From contig NC_082637.1 of the NCBI RefSeq assembly GCF_030936135.1, forward strand, positions 4,973,001-5,037,000: a DNA stretch of 64,000 nucleotides. Direction: 5' to 3'. Positions within the stretch are counted from its first letter, which is position 1, and each line of letters starts with the position of its first letter. This stretch comes from Gavia stellata. Taxonomy: Eukaryota; Chordata; Aves; Gaviiformes; Gaviidae. Below the pieces are notes generated by a model. It was not told the DNA's origin and did no database searches. It saw only the letters and a program-made list of their open reading frames with translations. The translations under genes and the position numbers were made by a program. Positions 34,901 through 46,900 of the stretch are shown here, piece by piece.

Positions 34901-37900
34901 CTAGTTAGCAAGACTATAAAGGAATGAACCTTGAAATTCTTTACAAGATTACAATATACTTCTCTGTAGGTGTCCGTGTTGCAAAGAATTGGCTGTCCAG
35001 GTGACCATCTCTTCCTTCTCAACCACATCCTTCGGTGTCCAGCTGGGATCAGCGAATGGGCTGTTCCATTCATTCAGGTGTGAATGTTTAATTCTTTATT
35101 GTCAGAAGGTTGGAGTGGGAGTGGAGTGGGTAGGAGAGGAGGGTGTCTTGTGCCTAGTCAATCCCTCATGACTGCTGTGTGTTTCCAGATGTGTGGAATC
35201 ATGGTAACATTGAGGGGTTTGTCAAGGGATGTATTCACCCATGTTAGTCCAACTATGAGCCGGTTAACAGGGAAACATGCTTCTCATTCTTGGCTAGAGA
35301 GACTCCATGAAAGGGAGTCGAGGACTTGTGGTGTGCCTGAGAAGGCCTCATGTAGCAGCAGGTTTTGAGAGTGCTCTCCAAGAAAAGGAAAGAATATTTA
35401 GACTTGAAGCAGAAACTGTATATGAGACAAGTGAGATTAGAGGCAGCTCTGTTCTTCCTCATCCCTTATACATCACAGATTTTTGTATCCTCCATGTTTA
35501 AATTGGACTGGTTTTCCTGGGAAGTTTATTGGTTAGGTAATTTCAAGGGCAAGGGAAAGGGTTCACTTTGTATAAATCAGAGGGAGTGCAGATATCCAGA
35601 GGCACCAGGGCATTCTTGCAAAGAACGTTATTGCTCCTTAAGAGGGGAAGGTGTTTGAAATCTAGCCATAGGAAAAGGATTGCAGTTGACATCCCACCGT
35701 CAGGGGAAAGACAAGCAATGAAATAAAAGGATAGAACAGAATAATTTAGGTTGGAAAAGACCCTTAAGATCAGAGTCCAACCATTAACCTAAGATGGTAG
35801 CATCCTAACTTCCCCTGTGCTCAACATTCCAGTTCCCCCTGGTGCCCAAAAGTACACATGAAACAAAGAGAGAAGTTATCTTTTTGTGGAGCTTTTGATG
35901 GGTTTTTTCATCCTTTAATTTCTGTAACTACTTATTTTGGACAACTCCCAATATTTTGCCATAGCAATAGTTTCTCCAGGGTGTGGGTACTGTGTTTTAT
36001 GGATACTTTTTGGTCTGAATGAAAAGCTAGTGAAGAAATGTGGAACTTAAGATTTTAATTTCTCTGATAAAACTAATTTGCCTTTTTTTTTACTTAGATT
36101 TACTTAGATTTTTGCATTTAATTTCAGATCAAAGTCTTGGATAACCCATCAGGCGTCTTTCATTTCATGCAATCTCTTGCCTTGCTTATGTCTCCTGTCA
36201 AGTAAGTATGAATATGATTTTATAAATCTGTTCTGATTATTTAAGAGTAGAAAACATGACACAAGGTCTGCTTGTAAAATCCTGAAAGTTCATTGCAGGC
36301 AAAGTTATAAAAGCAGGCACATTCACAGTTTATTTCAAACTCTTTTTACTCATTCATCTTCAAATACAGCCTTGGGAGTACATTCTCCTACTGTGCACAG
36401 TATGATGCAGCGTGCTTTCAGCTGTCAAATAGCTTGTGAAGACTGACGTACCTCCGTGTTTTGTTACTGTGACTTCTGAAATAAAGTTCTTGCCTGGCAC
36501 AATGGAGTTCTTGCCTTGCACGATGGCCTGCTTGTTTATACCGTCTCTGCAACAGAAGCCCTTGAGTAAAGGGTTTGTTAAGTTAGTGTATATGCTGGTT
36601 GGGCTTCTTAAATTATTTTTCATCCTTTTTTATCTAGAAGGAATACATGGTGCTTGGAGAAGCTAGTTAATGAAATCAGTCATTAGTGAAAACTTATGTG
36701 CTTCAGATAAAATATGTAACTTGCCTCCCCCCGCCCAAATTTTCAAGTGAAGGAATCAAACTGCTGGTATTTAGGGTTGTCATTGTGATCTTGGTAGTCC
36801 AACTCGGAGTTAAGTGGGAGTCCTATTTATTGGAGGCTATTATTTTAAAGGATTTTGGTTTTACGTTTCCTGTCTAGAGCTGCTTGGGGAAACAAGTGTA
36901 TCCTGAGGGCATGCCTATTGCCAGTGCATTTTGATGTTTGTGTTTTGAACAAGGGCTAACTTAAGGTGTCTGGAGTGATGCTTTCAGCTGTTGATACAAG
37001 AACGTAGAGCCTCCGCAGTGGCTGTACTTACTGGTAAAAGAGCTGACACTTGTCTGTTACGACTGCTGCGTGTCAGGAACAAGTTCGAATTCTGAGTTTG
37101 GTTTGTGAAATCAGTATCTTAAAACTTGTATTTCATTTGTAATACGTTCATATTCTCAGAGTATAGGCTCAAGGAGATCAGGAGGGTGATGCTATGCCGG
37201 AGTTTTGCAGCACTGTGTGCAGAGTTCTGCCGGTACATTTCAAGTTACAGGGAAGTTGGATGTTGTAATTTTAACTTAGAGTCATAGAATCATTTAGGTT
37301 GCAAAAGACCTGTAAGATCGAGTCCAACCGTTAACCTAGCGCTGCGAAGTCCACCACTAAACCATGCCCCTAAGTGCCACGTCTACATGCCTTTTAAATA
37401 CCTCCAGGGATGGTGACTCAACCGCTTCCCTAGGCAGCCTGTTCCAGTGCTTGATAACCCTTTCGGTGAAGAAATTTTTCCTAATATCCAATCTAAACCT
37501 CCTCTGGCGCAACTTGCGTCCATTTCCTCTAGTCCTGTTGCTAGTCACTTGGGAGAAGAGACCAACACCCACCTCTCTGCAACCTCCTTTCAGGTAACTG
37601 CAGAGAGCGATAAGGTCTCCCCTCAGCCTCCTCTTCTCCAGGCTGAACAACCCCAGTTCCCTCAGCCACTCCTCATAAGACTTGTGCTCCAGACCCCTCA
37701 CCAGCTTTGTCGCCCTTCTCTGGACACGCTCCAGCACCTCAATGTCCTTCTTGTAGGGAGGGGCCCAAAACTGAACACGGAATTCAAGGTGCGGCCTCAC
37801 CAGTGCAAAGGGACAATGACTCCCCTACTCCTGCTGGCCACACTGTTTCTGATACAGGCCAGGATGGCGTTGGCCTTCTTGGCCACCTGGGCACACTGCT

Positions 37901-40900
37901 GGCTCATCTTCAGCCGGCTGTTGACCAACACCCCCAGGTCCTTTTCCACCAGACAGCTTTGTGACATACTTGTTAATTTCTTGTTCTTGTATCTGTTTTT
38001 AATTATCTACTTTTAACTAAAAGATGAGTTAATTAAGAATTTTTAATTTTCTAATTGTTTGTGAACTTGATTTTTCACTTGAAATCAGAAATCGGGTGGA
38101 CTTCATGTGCCATATGAAACCAAGTGAAAGGAAAAGTTCCTCTTCATCTGGGAAAGAATCTGGAAACTGGACCCTGGTAGATGAAGGAGGAGAAGAGGTA
38201 CAGCAAATGATTTCTTTTTTTCTCCCTTTGTGCTTTTGCTCAAGATAGTTGTATTGGTTTTGTGAAATGGAGAAAGAAGAACTGATGTTCAGTTAAAAAT
38301 TATCGTTCGAAATGTGGATCTGTTTTATTCACCTTCTATCTCTGTGATATAACTGTAGATAGTGGAGCTTCCAGGAATGAGTATTAACAGATAGAATTTA
38401 AACATTTGAGCTGCTGCATGCAAAAGGAGCATGGAAGTAGACATATGTTTGAATAGGTGCTTCCCTTCAGAAGCTGGTTGGACTAACATAGCGTTGCCTC
38501 TAGTTCTGTTTCCTAGCTGATGAGGGCTTTTATGTAGAAAAACAGACAGAAGAGGAATTTAGGAGGTTGTGTGCATGAAGGAGACTTCATTTGTACTTTC
38601 TTTGTTTTCCTCTTACAAGCAAACTGTGATTAGTACAACAGTGAAGCCCTTCTACCATGAGTTTTATTGTAAAGCTACTAAAAGTGACTGTATGTGTCCA
38701 TAGGATGAGGATCCTGAAACAAGCTGGATTCTGCTTTTGGAAGATGACTTGATTTCCCTGTTGTCACAGTTTCCATTTCATGAACTCTTTCAGCAGTTCC
38801 TTGGATTTAAGCCTGGAGGTAAATCAGTTGCTAAAGTTATTCTTCATTTTGCTTATGCTAATTGTATTAATGACTAAAACTGCCAAGAACGCTGCTGCAT
38901 TATGAGAGTCTGAGTGAAGTAATAATGAACCTGTGCAACAGCTCACAGACTATGAGACTATGAGATGGAAGTGTATGCTGTGTGTATGGGATGACCTATA
39001 GCAATACTGGCATGAAAAACATTAGAGTCCTTTCCTTAGTTTTGATCTGCTCGGTTGTTACCCTCACAGATGTGCTTTCAGAACTAATTTTTCCCCTTTT
39101 CCTCTTAGCTGTTATGTTACTGTGATTTTTCTCCAATTATTTATTCATTCTTTATTTTGCTAAATCTCTGGACAAGTACATGAAGATAATTACTTGCTAG
39201 GGGTCTTATTACCTGCATAGTTTATTTGTACTTTCATACTTAACAGGTATTTACTGTTCATTTCATAAACAAGACATAAATTTCAGTTCACTGTATAGCT
39301 GACAAACAATGAATGAATGCCAGCTATATGGTGAATTGTTGCTTTGAGTGCATATCAAGTACTTAAAAAAAATCCAGAATTCACACATTTTTTTTGAGAC
39401 TTACTTTGCTGTCTCTGTCTTAGGTGTTTATTTTCCTGAAAAAACAACTCCCCAGGAGATGATGAAGATTTTTGCTTTTGCAAACTCCTTAGTAGAACTT
39501 CTGTCTGCGGGCTTAGAAACATTTAACAGAGCACGGTACCGACAGTTTGTGAAGCGAATTGGTCAGCTGATCAAGTAAGAGAGTATCTTTGTCATGTGAC
39601 TAAATCTTTTTCGTATGGTCTGGTTTAAAGTTCAGAGCTGCTAAAAAAAAAAAAAACCACCAAAACCCACCACCAAAACCCACCACCAAACAAACAAGAT
39701 TTTGCTTTGAGAGTTGATCAGTTTGGGGTTAGCCGATCTGAATCTGAAATCCCAGGGTCCTTGACTCTAAAGCTGCCTGTGAAGTGTGGAATTCCAGAGT
39801 CTAAATGCTGTGGGTACAAAGGAGCCGGTAGAGCTGTGGATCACCAGGCTGACTTCCATTAGGGGTGTGCTTAGGCTTGTCTTGGAAGGTCACTGATACC
39901 CAACAAACAGTTTCTGGAATCACCCCTATTTATAACCAGTGTTACTGCTTTCTTTCCATTGTTACCCAGAATTGTTTTAGGGTTTTTAATTTGCTCCTTG
40001 AAAATTGCCATGTTGTTGCAGTAAGCAAATGTAATTGAAACCTAAAAGTTGCTTTTTATTTTGAAACCTCTAGCAGTCGCTTTATATGGCTTCTGTGAGT
40101 GTGTTTTTAAGGGGGATACAGTTAAATTGGAAATAAAATTCATGTTTTTCTTTGTGTTACTGGAGCAGTAATTTTCTCAGTATAATTATTCCTGTACAAG
40201 CTCTTTGCATGTACTGCCACTTCATCATGTAGGACTACCTTAAGGCTCTGAAGGTCATACACAAACTAATTAGGCATAACAGAATATTATGCATTGTTTG
40301 GTTTCAAAACCAAGGAAGGATGGCACAGGAATTTTAGACTAACTCTGTCTGAAGAGGGGAGGGAAATGCTATTTATATGGAAATCTCTGGAAACCAGAGG
40401 ACAAAGGGTTGAACATGTCTCTTGTGACTAGACTCTGATCCAGTTGCACTTGTCTGTGTTTTTATATGGTGATGATGTACTTAATGATCCTTCTTCGACT
40501 TGTTTGTTCTGCTGTGTAGGATGACACTTTGTCATGTGAGTGACCACTGGGCCCAATACGTTAGCGGCAATAAACAATATGGATCAGTAGCGCATCCCTA
40601 CTCTGTGGAAAAATTGCAACTGGAGTTTGATGAGCTGTTTTTTAGAGCTGTTCTTCATGTTTTGAAGGCAAAAAGGTAGGCTGTCCAATGTGATTGATAC
40701 TGGCATCATCTTGGAGGAGTTAAGTATTTGAAACTGGGAATTGTGGTAGCTTAAAATACTTAATGGTTTAAAAAAAGACTGCAATATGCAGGATTTTTCA
40801 GCATATTGGTAGTATGAAGATGGGGAGGAATTATGCCTTGATTTCTAGCATCTGGCAGAAGCTCTGGGAACTTGTTCAGTTCAGAATGAGGTTAACTCAG

Positions 40901-43900
40901 AATTTAGGATGCTAAGACACATCTTCACGTGCCTAATTCTGTTTTATGGCAGAAGTATGGGCATATGTCTCCTTTTCAGATGTTGGGATTTATCAGGGTG
41001 AAACTGTTTCTATCTGCCTCTTCAAATCCAACAGGTTGGGAGTCTGGTTGTTCATGTCCGAGATGCCTTATGGAACGTTATCCAGTAACATGCTTTGGAG
41101 GCTCTTCTTTGTCATGCACTGTGCGGAGAGTGAGCACCTAGAAAAGCTCTGCTCTGCTCTGCAACCTGCTGACTGCAAACAAAGACTCAAAGGTAGAATT
41201 CTTTCACTTGGAACCAATTCTCATAGATTCAGCTACTGCTTCATCAGCTATGGGTTTAATTCTTTGCAGGTTTCATTGTTAAATGCACCCGCAGCAGCAT
41301 GACTGGTCCAGATGCCTCAGAAATGTCTTGGGCAGTTCACGGGCTTCCAGCACTTGTTTGCCCGAACTCTAATTTTAACAGGAATTGTCATATGTTACTG
41401 TAGTTTTAGTTTTCTCTCTGACAGTGACTGCTACTGGTTGCTTCAAAGAGCTGCAAAAGTGCCATGCAGTAGGTACATCTTGTGTATTCTCATATCAGGT
41501 CCCATTTTGACCTTTGATAGTATTTGGAGAGTGAGATTTAAATTCTAAAATACAGAATTTTGTATCACTTAGGGTTGGTTTAGGGTTGTGTTTGGTGTTT
41601 TTGGGGTTTTTTTGTGTGTGGGCTGTTGACTGTTGAGCTGCTGATAGTTTTATAAATACCCCAGTCTTTCCCCCCCTAAACTTGCTAGTTTTGGCTTCAG
41701 TAACTTACAGTGTGGAAGATGAGCAAATCTTCCACAATGACAAATGTTTCCCTTATCTCAAGCCTTCTTTGGATGCTTTTCTTGTCCTATATGCTACCTT
41801 TTTCTTTCTCTTCCCCCTTGACTTCTGTCCTGTGTTGATCTCCACAGTGATAGTGGTGGCTTCAGCTATAGCAGAGTTATTTAGAAGCCAGCTGGAATGC
41901 TGTTTTCCCTTTGCTGCCTTCTTAATGGAAAATATTTCAGGACTTGATTGACAGGGAGACAGGTAAACAAAGCAGTAACTCCCTACTTCGCAGCCTCTTT
42001 GCTGTCTTCAGGCAGAGCAAATCTCACTCTGTCAGTTTTACTTTTCAGCTAGCTGGTAGCTCAGATAGCTGTTACTACATCAACCAAGTCTTTTGATGAA
42101 GAAGCAGAAGAAAACTGCGACCTTGAGAGGTTACTTGAGTGTCTTGACTCTGTGCAAGCTCAGCTAACATCTGAGGCAATTTTACACAAAGTGGGAGAGG
42201 GATATCAAGACTGTCACCGTGTATGCTTTATGAAGTGCTGATCTGATCAGCACTTGCCAGCCAAAACAGTAACAGTTATACTTTTTCAGTAGGACTTTTT
42301 AATTTTTGTTTTTGCAAGAAATTTTTACTGCATCTTAAACAAAGAGAATGTAATATGATGTGGTGGGTTGCAGCTCTGACAGTAGCAAATTCTGATTTTT
42401 TTTTTTTGGTTTTTTGTTTTGTTCAGGCTTTGTTTGGCTTCTAGCTAACTTTAATGTTTTAAAGCCCCTGGTATGCTGATGCAGGATATTTTTATCCTCT
42501 TCATTCTTCTCAGTGGGTTATGTCAGCGCAATACAATTTTTCACAAATGTCTAGACAGGGAATATCAACAGTTCTTTCACTGAAATCCATCTAATCTTCT
42601 GAAATAGTTTCTTTTGACTGACACTTAACAGTATAATGCTGACTTAATTTCCTGTAATTCATACCCTAGAAGACCATGGCATTAACATTCTCTTGGGAGA
42701 GAACCTTTTTTATTGATTTCCCTTGCCAAATTAAGTTTGAGAAATGTTAAGAGTGGTAAACCTACACGTGGTAGGAAGCCTTGGTAATTGATGGAAGGTT
42801 TAGGCTTGCACATACAGAGGTGGGAGCATAGTTGCTTTTAAGGGATAGCTAGAAATAGCATGATAAAACAGAGTACAGTGATGGAGCTGCACTTCTAGGA
42901 TGACCTCTGGACTATGAGAGCTACCAGATATAAAATGACCCCCTAGGGAAATACGGGAACTCTGGTTACTTCAGGTATTCTTGAATGGATCAAATGTTAA
43001 TAAATTTACTGTGGAACACACATGCTCACTGACAAGTAATGACCTAGTAATTTCTTCTTGATATTTGATACATGTGTGAGTACAAGCATGTGTTTACCCT
43101 AAGTTTTATAAATGTAGGATTAAGAGTTTTGTCTTCGCTTGCATTGCAGTTGGCAATGAGAACCTGCTGAACAACACTTCAGGTTACAGTTTCTGTACTG
43201 CCATTACCAAGATTTGAGGAGCCATTGATTTTTAGGGTCTTTCTGAACTTGCATTGTAGTGTGATCAAATGTGGAAGGGAGGAAGGAAATTGGCTCAAGT
43301 AGCAACTGTGTGGTGAAGATGTCATTGCTCCCCTGTGAGAAGAGAGGATTTAGGTGGAGTCTCTCTTCTTCCCTTTTTCCTTGTCCCCATCCTTCAGTCC
43401 CAAGCTATGGCTTGGTTTGAGGTTGGTGTGGGGTCTGCAGCATGTGGAGCCCACAGGCAACCCCAGGTACAGTGAAGAGGAAGCTGGGAGGTTGCAGAGC
43501 TGTGACTTGCTGCAGAGGAGGTCTAGTGCACATGTGCTCAGCAGCTGGCTCCAGCCCTCTTCCTTCCATCTACAGTCTTTGTCCTCAACTTTGCCAGATC
43601 CCTTTTTTGCTCTTCTGTCCCTCTCCCTCTCTTCTGTCCCTTCTCTGTTGCTTAGCTGGTCTACGCCTAATGAAACACAGATGCACACATCACCATGCTA
43701 ATACGACAATTGCTGTCATAGTCATCTGTTACTTGCGTGTCCTACCCCTTCCCCACGCTGTGGGACATTCTGCTGTGCCTTTATATATAGTAATGGCATA
43801 GTCTTTTTTTTTTTTTGTCCTTCTGCAATACGTTAAAACCCCCAAACAACAACAAAAAAACCCACAGTGCGCTGTAACTTCTGATATAAGGATAAAAGGT

Positions 43901-46900
43901 AGCATTAGAAAAGGGAGATGAATGGATGGGACACCCCCTGTATGTCTATTGTATCTATCAGGAGTGTAGTTTATCTTACTATATGGAAAAACTCTTTACT
44001 TAAATTGCACAATCCTCTAGCACACTGTTCATGAGATGTTTTGGCTGTACGAGTCTGATCTCAGGTTGAAGTACAGTTGCAAAGCTCTTGAAAGCCCTTA
44101 AAATAGAATTTCACCTAAGTGGAAACGTTTAATCACAAATGTGCTGAGCGCATGCCTGTGCAGATTAAGTGGTTGAGTACCACAACGAGTGCTTTTTCAG
44201 TATATTCAACTGCTATGATAAGATCACTGTAAACAGTGTTTACTGATATGTTATGCTTCAGAGGAAGCAGACCACTCTCCCAACCATTTTACAGCTCAAA
44301 TGCAGCTTTCAATGCTTGCTTTGCCGCACAGACTCTATTTAAAAGTTATTTGGAAGAAATAAAAATTATTTTCAAGTCCTGTTTGGGTTTCTTTGTACCC
44401 TTCCCTTCCTGTTGTCCCTCACCCTGAGGATTGAAAAGTTTATTTGCATTTGGCAAAGTGTCACTCTTGGCTTTAAAGAGGAAGCCTGCCTTGAATTCAA
44501 GTGACGGCATCTCACAGCCTTCCTGTCCTGTTTTCAGAGATACTTTCCAAACAAGTGCATTCAGTAGTTTTCTTGTATTGAGTTTGAGAAACTGAAACTG
44601 ACCTTTCCTTGTAACTCTTGCATGTAATCTAGGCCCAGGGCTAGATGCTTGAAGTATTTTTATTTGTAATCAGCATAGAATGATCTCCCCAGTTTAATTG
44701 CTGCTTGAGACTGTGGTTTGTGGAATGGGCAGAGTCTCTCAACTTGATCAAAACCTCTCTGCTGTGCTTGGATGGGCTTAGTTTTAATCTTTTCTTGACT
44801 GTGTGCTGATTAAAACTAGAGTACTTTCATATAACTTAGACTTAATCTGTGGAATTAATTGCTCCAATATGTAATGGAAGCCAAAACTGTGATAACATTT
44901 TTAAAAAGCAGAAAGATTTGGGCAGTTCTTCCTGTGGATGATCAACATTGCATAGTTAAAATAATATGAAGTATTGAATTCCAGCTGTTCTTGAAGCAGT
45001 TTTAGCTTTCATTATCAATTACTAGCGTATTTACTGAATCGTATGGACTCACTGCATATTATGGTGTTTCTTGCACCTTATTTTAAAGCAGCTGATACCG
45101 GCCACTTCTGAAGAGAGGATACTAACCCAGTGATGATAATTCCTTTGTCACTGATTCCTTCTCTGGGATTGGACTGTCAATAAATATATAAATATTATGA
45201 TGTATGTCCTATAACACTACTTTTATCATGTTTCTTTCATGTGACTTTTTTCTAGACCCAGAGCACCTTGAAAATTTTGAAAAGTATCTCAAGTCAATGA
45301 ACTGCTCGGAAGAAATTTGTCTGCTCACCACATTTGCTCAGATGGCACAAACCAAACGGGCTGATGTTGATGAGGATTTTATCAAAATCATTGTTCTGGA
45401 GATATATGAGGCAAGTAATACAATGGAAAAGGATGAATGTGCTCTTTTTCTTTCTAACAGTGGAAGGTGTGAAACATTTATGGCTTTTGTAGTTTATTCT
45501 ACCATGGAACGATGAAAGCGCTACTTCTGAGGTTTATGATCTAGTACTGAGTTGAAATTTCTTGAAGTACATGGTTTTCTGGGGGAAAGAACAGCTTTTC
45601 TGTGGACCAAGCCAGAATGAAACAAATGAACAAAAATATATTTGTTTTGCTTTATTTTTCTTGCACAGGTCTAACTTGTAGCTCTGAAATTCCTTGTGTG
45701 GTGTGGTGGTTTGGGTTTTTGTTTTTTTGTTATGGTGTGTAGGTTTGGATTTTTCATGTGTGTGGCATTGTTGTTCCTGTGATTAGTTTTGGCCTTTGTT
45801 TTTGGCACTGTGACATAATAATTTCCTTATCTTCTAGGGCAGTCAGTTTCAGTTTTAATATTGGCATTTATCAACTTTGTCCAGAATCACCAAGAGCAAT
45901 TTGGTTCTGCATTTTCCAAAAGATATTTTATTGCAGTGCCAGTGAAGGTCAGCCATAACCAGTAACTTCTCTGTGCTCATCTTCTCAGGTGTCTTATGTT
46001 AGTCTTTCCACAAGAGAGACATTTTCAAAAGTTGGTAGAGAACTGCTGGGAGCAATTGCCAGCATCCATACACAGATTATTTCTGTACTGCTGGATCGAG
46101 TTAGAGACACCATCGAGAAAGTTGGGATGGTAAGTGTTACTGTCCATCATTTAAAGCAAACACCCAGGTAACGCTAGAGGCCGCACCAGACCCTTTTGTA
46201 AGGTACGGCTTGGAATGAATGGACTGTGTTAGAAGACCTGTCCGTGGTTTTTTCTTTTTATTATATTGCTTTTTAAGATAGAAGGATATAATGCTGATTA
46301 TTGTTCCGTACTGAGTACTGATGAGCCTTTTTCTTTTCTGCCCTCAAAGGTTTCTTTATACCTGTTTAAAGAACTGCCGTTGTACCTGTGGAAGCCTTCT
46401 TCGTCTGAGATAGCACTGATTCGTGACTGGTTATTAAATTACAGTCTAACGACAGTGGAGAATAAACTAGCCTGCATTATCTTGGAAGGGCTAAACTGGG
46501 GATTCGGTGAACATGTATGTATGAAATACAGAAGGCCTGAACCTGGTTGGTTTTTCAGAGCAAAAGTATTACACAACCTGGGACTATAACTGAATTTGAA
46601 AACAGTTAATTACATACTTTTTCTGTGATGGCTGTACATATGATGGCATAGAATGGGAACTTCACAATAATTTTGCAGCATTCTGCTTGAGGATTTGCTT
46701 GTGTTGCTTTCTTGTAGTGCTGCAGCTGTGATTAAGAGATATATTTAAGCAGGAGTTTCCTCTCTCTAAACAAGAGGAAACAGCTGACAGGACAATTTTT
46801 GTGAGTCACTTGATTAAGATAACTGTGGCTGCAGGAATAGAGGAATCCTCCAAGAAGAGTGTATGAGACTGGTGTGACTGTAGTTTGCAGGCTGGTATTC

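Noticed and set aside
37447-38016. 189-codon + strand open frame
   Set aside because: It is the antisense of a CR1 copy whose real frame runs on the - strand.
43350-43801. Overlapping 107-119-codon frames in EPG5 intron 11 as a nested gene
   Set aside because: Open frames occur on both strands, with no homology, no splice-site pattern and no CpG island or poly(A) signal nearby.
45411-45414. Using the GT at 45415 as donor of EPG5 exon 12
   Set aside because: It would add four bases and throw exon 13 out of frame. The GC donor at 45411 restores the conserved protein junction.
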